From Actinomycetes bacterium (GTDB taxonomy: Bacteria > Actinomycetota > Acidimicrobiia > UBA5794): a stretch of 5,558 bases of DNA. Positions 4,955 to 5,558 of the stretch are shown one piece after another. Under the pieces are notes generated by a model, which saw only the letters and a program-made list of their open reading frames with translations, made no database searches and was not told where the DNA came from. The position numbers and the translations under genes are program-made. The stretch is from the NCBI GenBank assembly GCA_030598305.1, contig JAUVQC010000102.1, forward strand, positions 1-5,558, given 5' to 3'. How positions within the stretch are numbered: position 1 is the stretch's first letter; every line of letters begins with the position of its first letter.

Positions 4955-5558
4955 ATGGAATCCGAAGAGTTCGAACAGATTCCTTGGGCGAGTCTTGTCG
5001 CCCAACAGGATGACGGTATGGACAAGCGGATCTATCTCGTGGTCGGCGTCGTGGGGCTGCTCGTCATCGCCGTGTTCGGAATTCGACTCCTCGGTGGTGG
5101 CTCACAACCTGTGCCCCCTGGGCCTGCGGCACTCGGTCCTCCGCCGACCATCACCAGTGCTGTCGAGCCGAGTGCGGCACCACCGACATCCCCTGTCATC
5201 GCTGAGGCCGATCTGCGAGCGGAAGAACCCGTCGAGACGCTGGCTGTCGATCGGCTCACGGAGGTCACAGCTGAGTGGTTCGTGACCGACTGGTTCACAC
5301 GGGATGGTTCAGATGAGACGGTCCGATCGATCAGGTCGATGCTGGCCCCCGATGTCCTTGTCGACACGCTGCCACACGAAGGCGAGCAGCCTGTCACGTT
5401 CGTGGAATGGGCCAAAACCGTTGCCACCGACGTTACGACAGAGCGCATTGAAGTAACGGTCGCCTTTCGGGTGATCAGGGAGACGGACGAGGGGTTCGTT
5501 CGTGATCCTGTCGACACCGTGATCGTGACGCTCATCCGAGATGGCGACAACGTGAGCG
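4955..5558 (+). CDS. Single-pass membrane protein with Pro-rich stalk and outer domain, 3' truncated by window
   Basis: The frame is open from ATG 4955 to the window end: 201 codons and one extra base, with no stop. Residues 1-25 are acidic and cytoplasmic, IYLVVGVVGLLVIAVFGIRLL (26-46) is one membrane helix, and 49-80 form a Gly/Pro/Ser-rich linker. From about 97 a folded outer domain begins: AEWFVTDWFTRDG (106-118), then a helix and strands ending in VTLIRDGDN. The layout of short cytoplasmic tail, one helix, linker and an 'A..F...W.T' helix recalls TcpC-like or VirB8-like NTF2-fold proteins of Gram-positive conjugation and secretion systems. That is a resemblance only, at low confidence. 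It starts 2 bp after the LysM gene stop with a good Shine-Dalgarno site, so the two probably act together at the cell envelope. The missing C-terminus and the next genes would decide the family. Confidence 0.8.
   Translation, partial: MESEEFEQIPWASLVAQQDDGMDKRIYLVVGVVGLLVIAVFGIRLLGGGSQPVPPGPAALGPPPTITSAVEPSAAPPTSPVIAEADLRAEEPVETLAVDRLTEVTAEWFVTDWFTRDGSDETVRSIRSMLAPDVLVDTLPHEGEQPVTFVEWAKTVATDVTTERIEVTVAFRVIRETDEGFVRDPVDTVIVTLIRDGDNVS

Noticed and set aside
1..5558. tRNA, rRNA, CRISPR arrays, insertion sequences, prophage or attachment sites.
   Set aside because: No clover-leaf pattern, regular spaced repeats, transposase-like frames or terminal repeats were found by eye; genes nearly fill the window and the largest gap is 113 bp.

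Overview
This is a compact bacterial chromosome segment of fairly high GC content. It most resembles the actinobacterial lineage, perhaps an Acidimicrobiia-like relative. The reasons are an eukaryotic-type (GSII) glutamine synthetase end, Thr/Pro-rich secreted linkers, GTG and TTG starts, and several genes that appear to be transcribed without a leader. The taxonomic call is an inference, because there is no rRNA or other marker here.

Layout. Bases 1-120 hold the last 39 codons of a glutamine synthetase on the + strand. Convergent to it on the - strand is a two-gene unit: a 188-residue single-pass membrane protein with a Thr-rich stalk (1003 to 437), then an 84-residue single-pass membrane protein (424 to 170). 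A 54-bp divergent promoter region (1004-1057) separates this unit from a + strand pterin block. That block has a FolM/PTR1-type pteridine reductase (1058-1789), dihydroneopterin aldolase folB (1814-2179), a fused folK-folE (2188-3315) and molybdopterin-pathway moaA (3349-4350). A 113-bp intergenic region holds a large perfect-stem hairpin, a 12-bp palindrome and a promoter. It leads to a second + strand unit: a two-TM LysM protein (4464-4952) and a single-pass membrane protein with an outer domain (4955 to beyond the window end).

How the genes work together. FolE opens GTP to dihydroneopterin triphosphate, FolB makes 6-hydroxymethyl-dihydropterin, FolK pyrophosphorylates it, and the FolM-like reductase can reduce dihydropterins or dihydrofolate. 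MoaA uses the same precursor, GTP, for molybdenum cofactor. The block therefore gathers GTP-derived pterin chemistry. folP, folC and folA are not in the window.

The most notable pattern is in the start sites. Every gene that opens a likely transcript has no Shine-Dalgarno sequence. Instead it has a TAnnnT-like -10 hexamer ending exactly 6 nt before the start codon (1003, 1058, 1814, 3349; 4464 with one mismatch). The three downstream operon genes (424, 2188, 4955) all have clear Shine-Dalgarno sequences. Two of the leaderless-type promoters (folB and moaA) share the identical decamer GTACCGTTCC. No wholly new system is evident, but this promoter pattern, a FolK half with altered ATP-loop residues, and the 48-bp hairpin deserve a second look.
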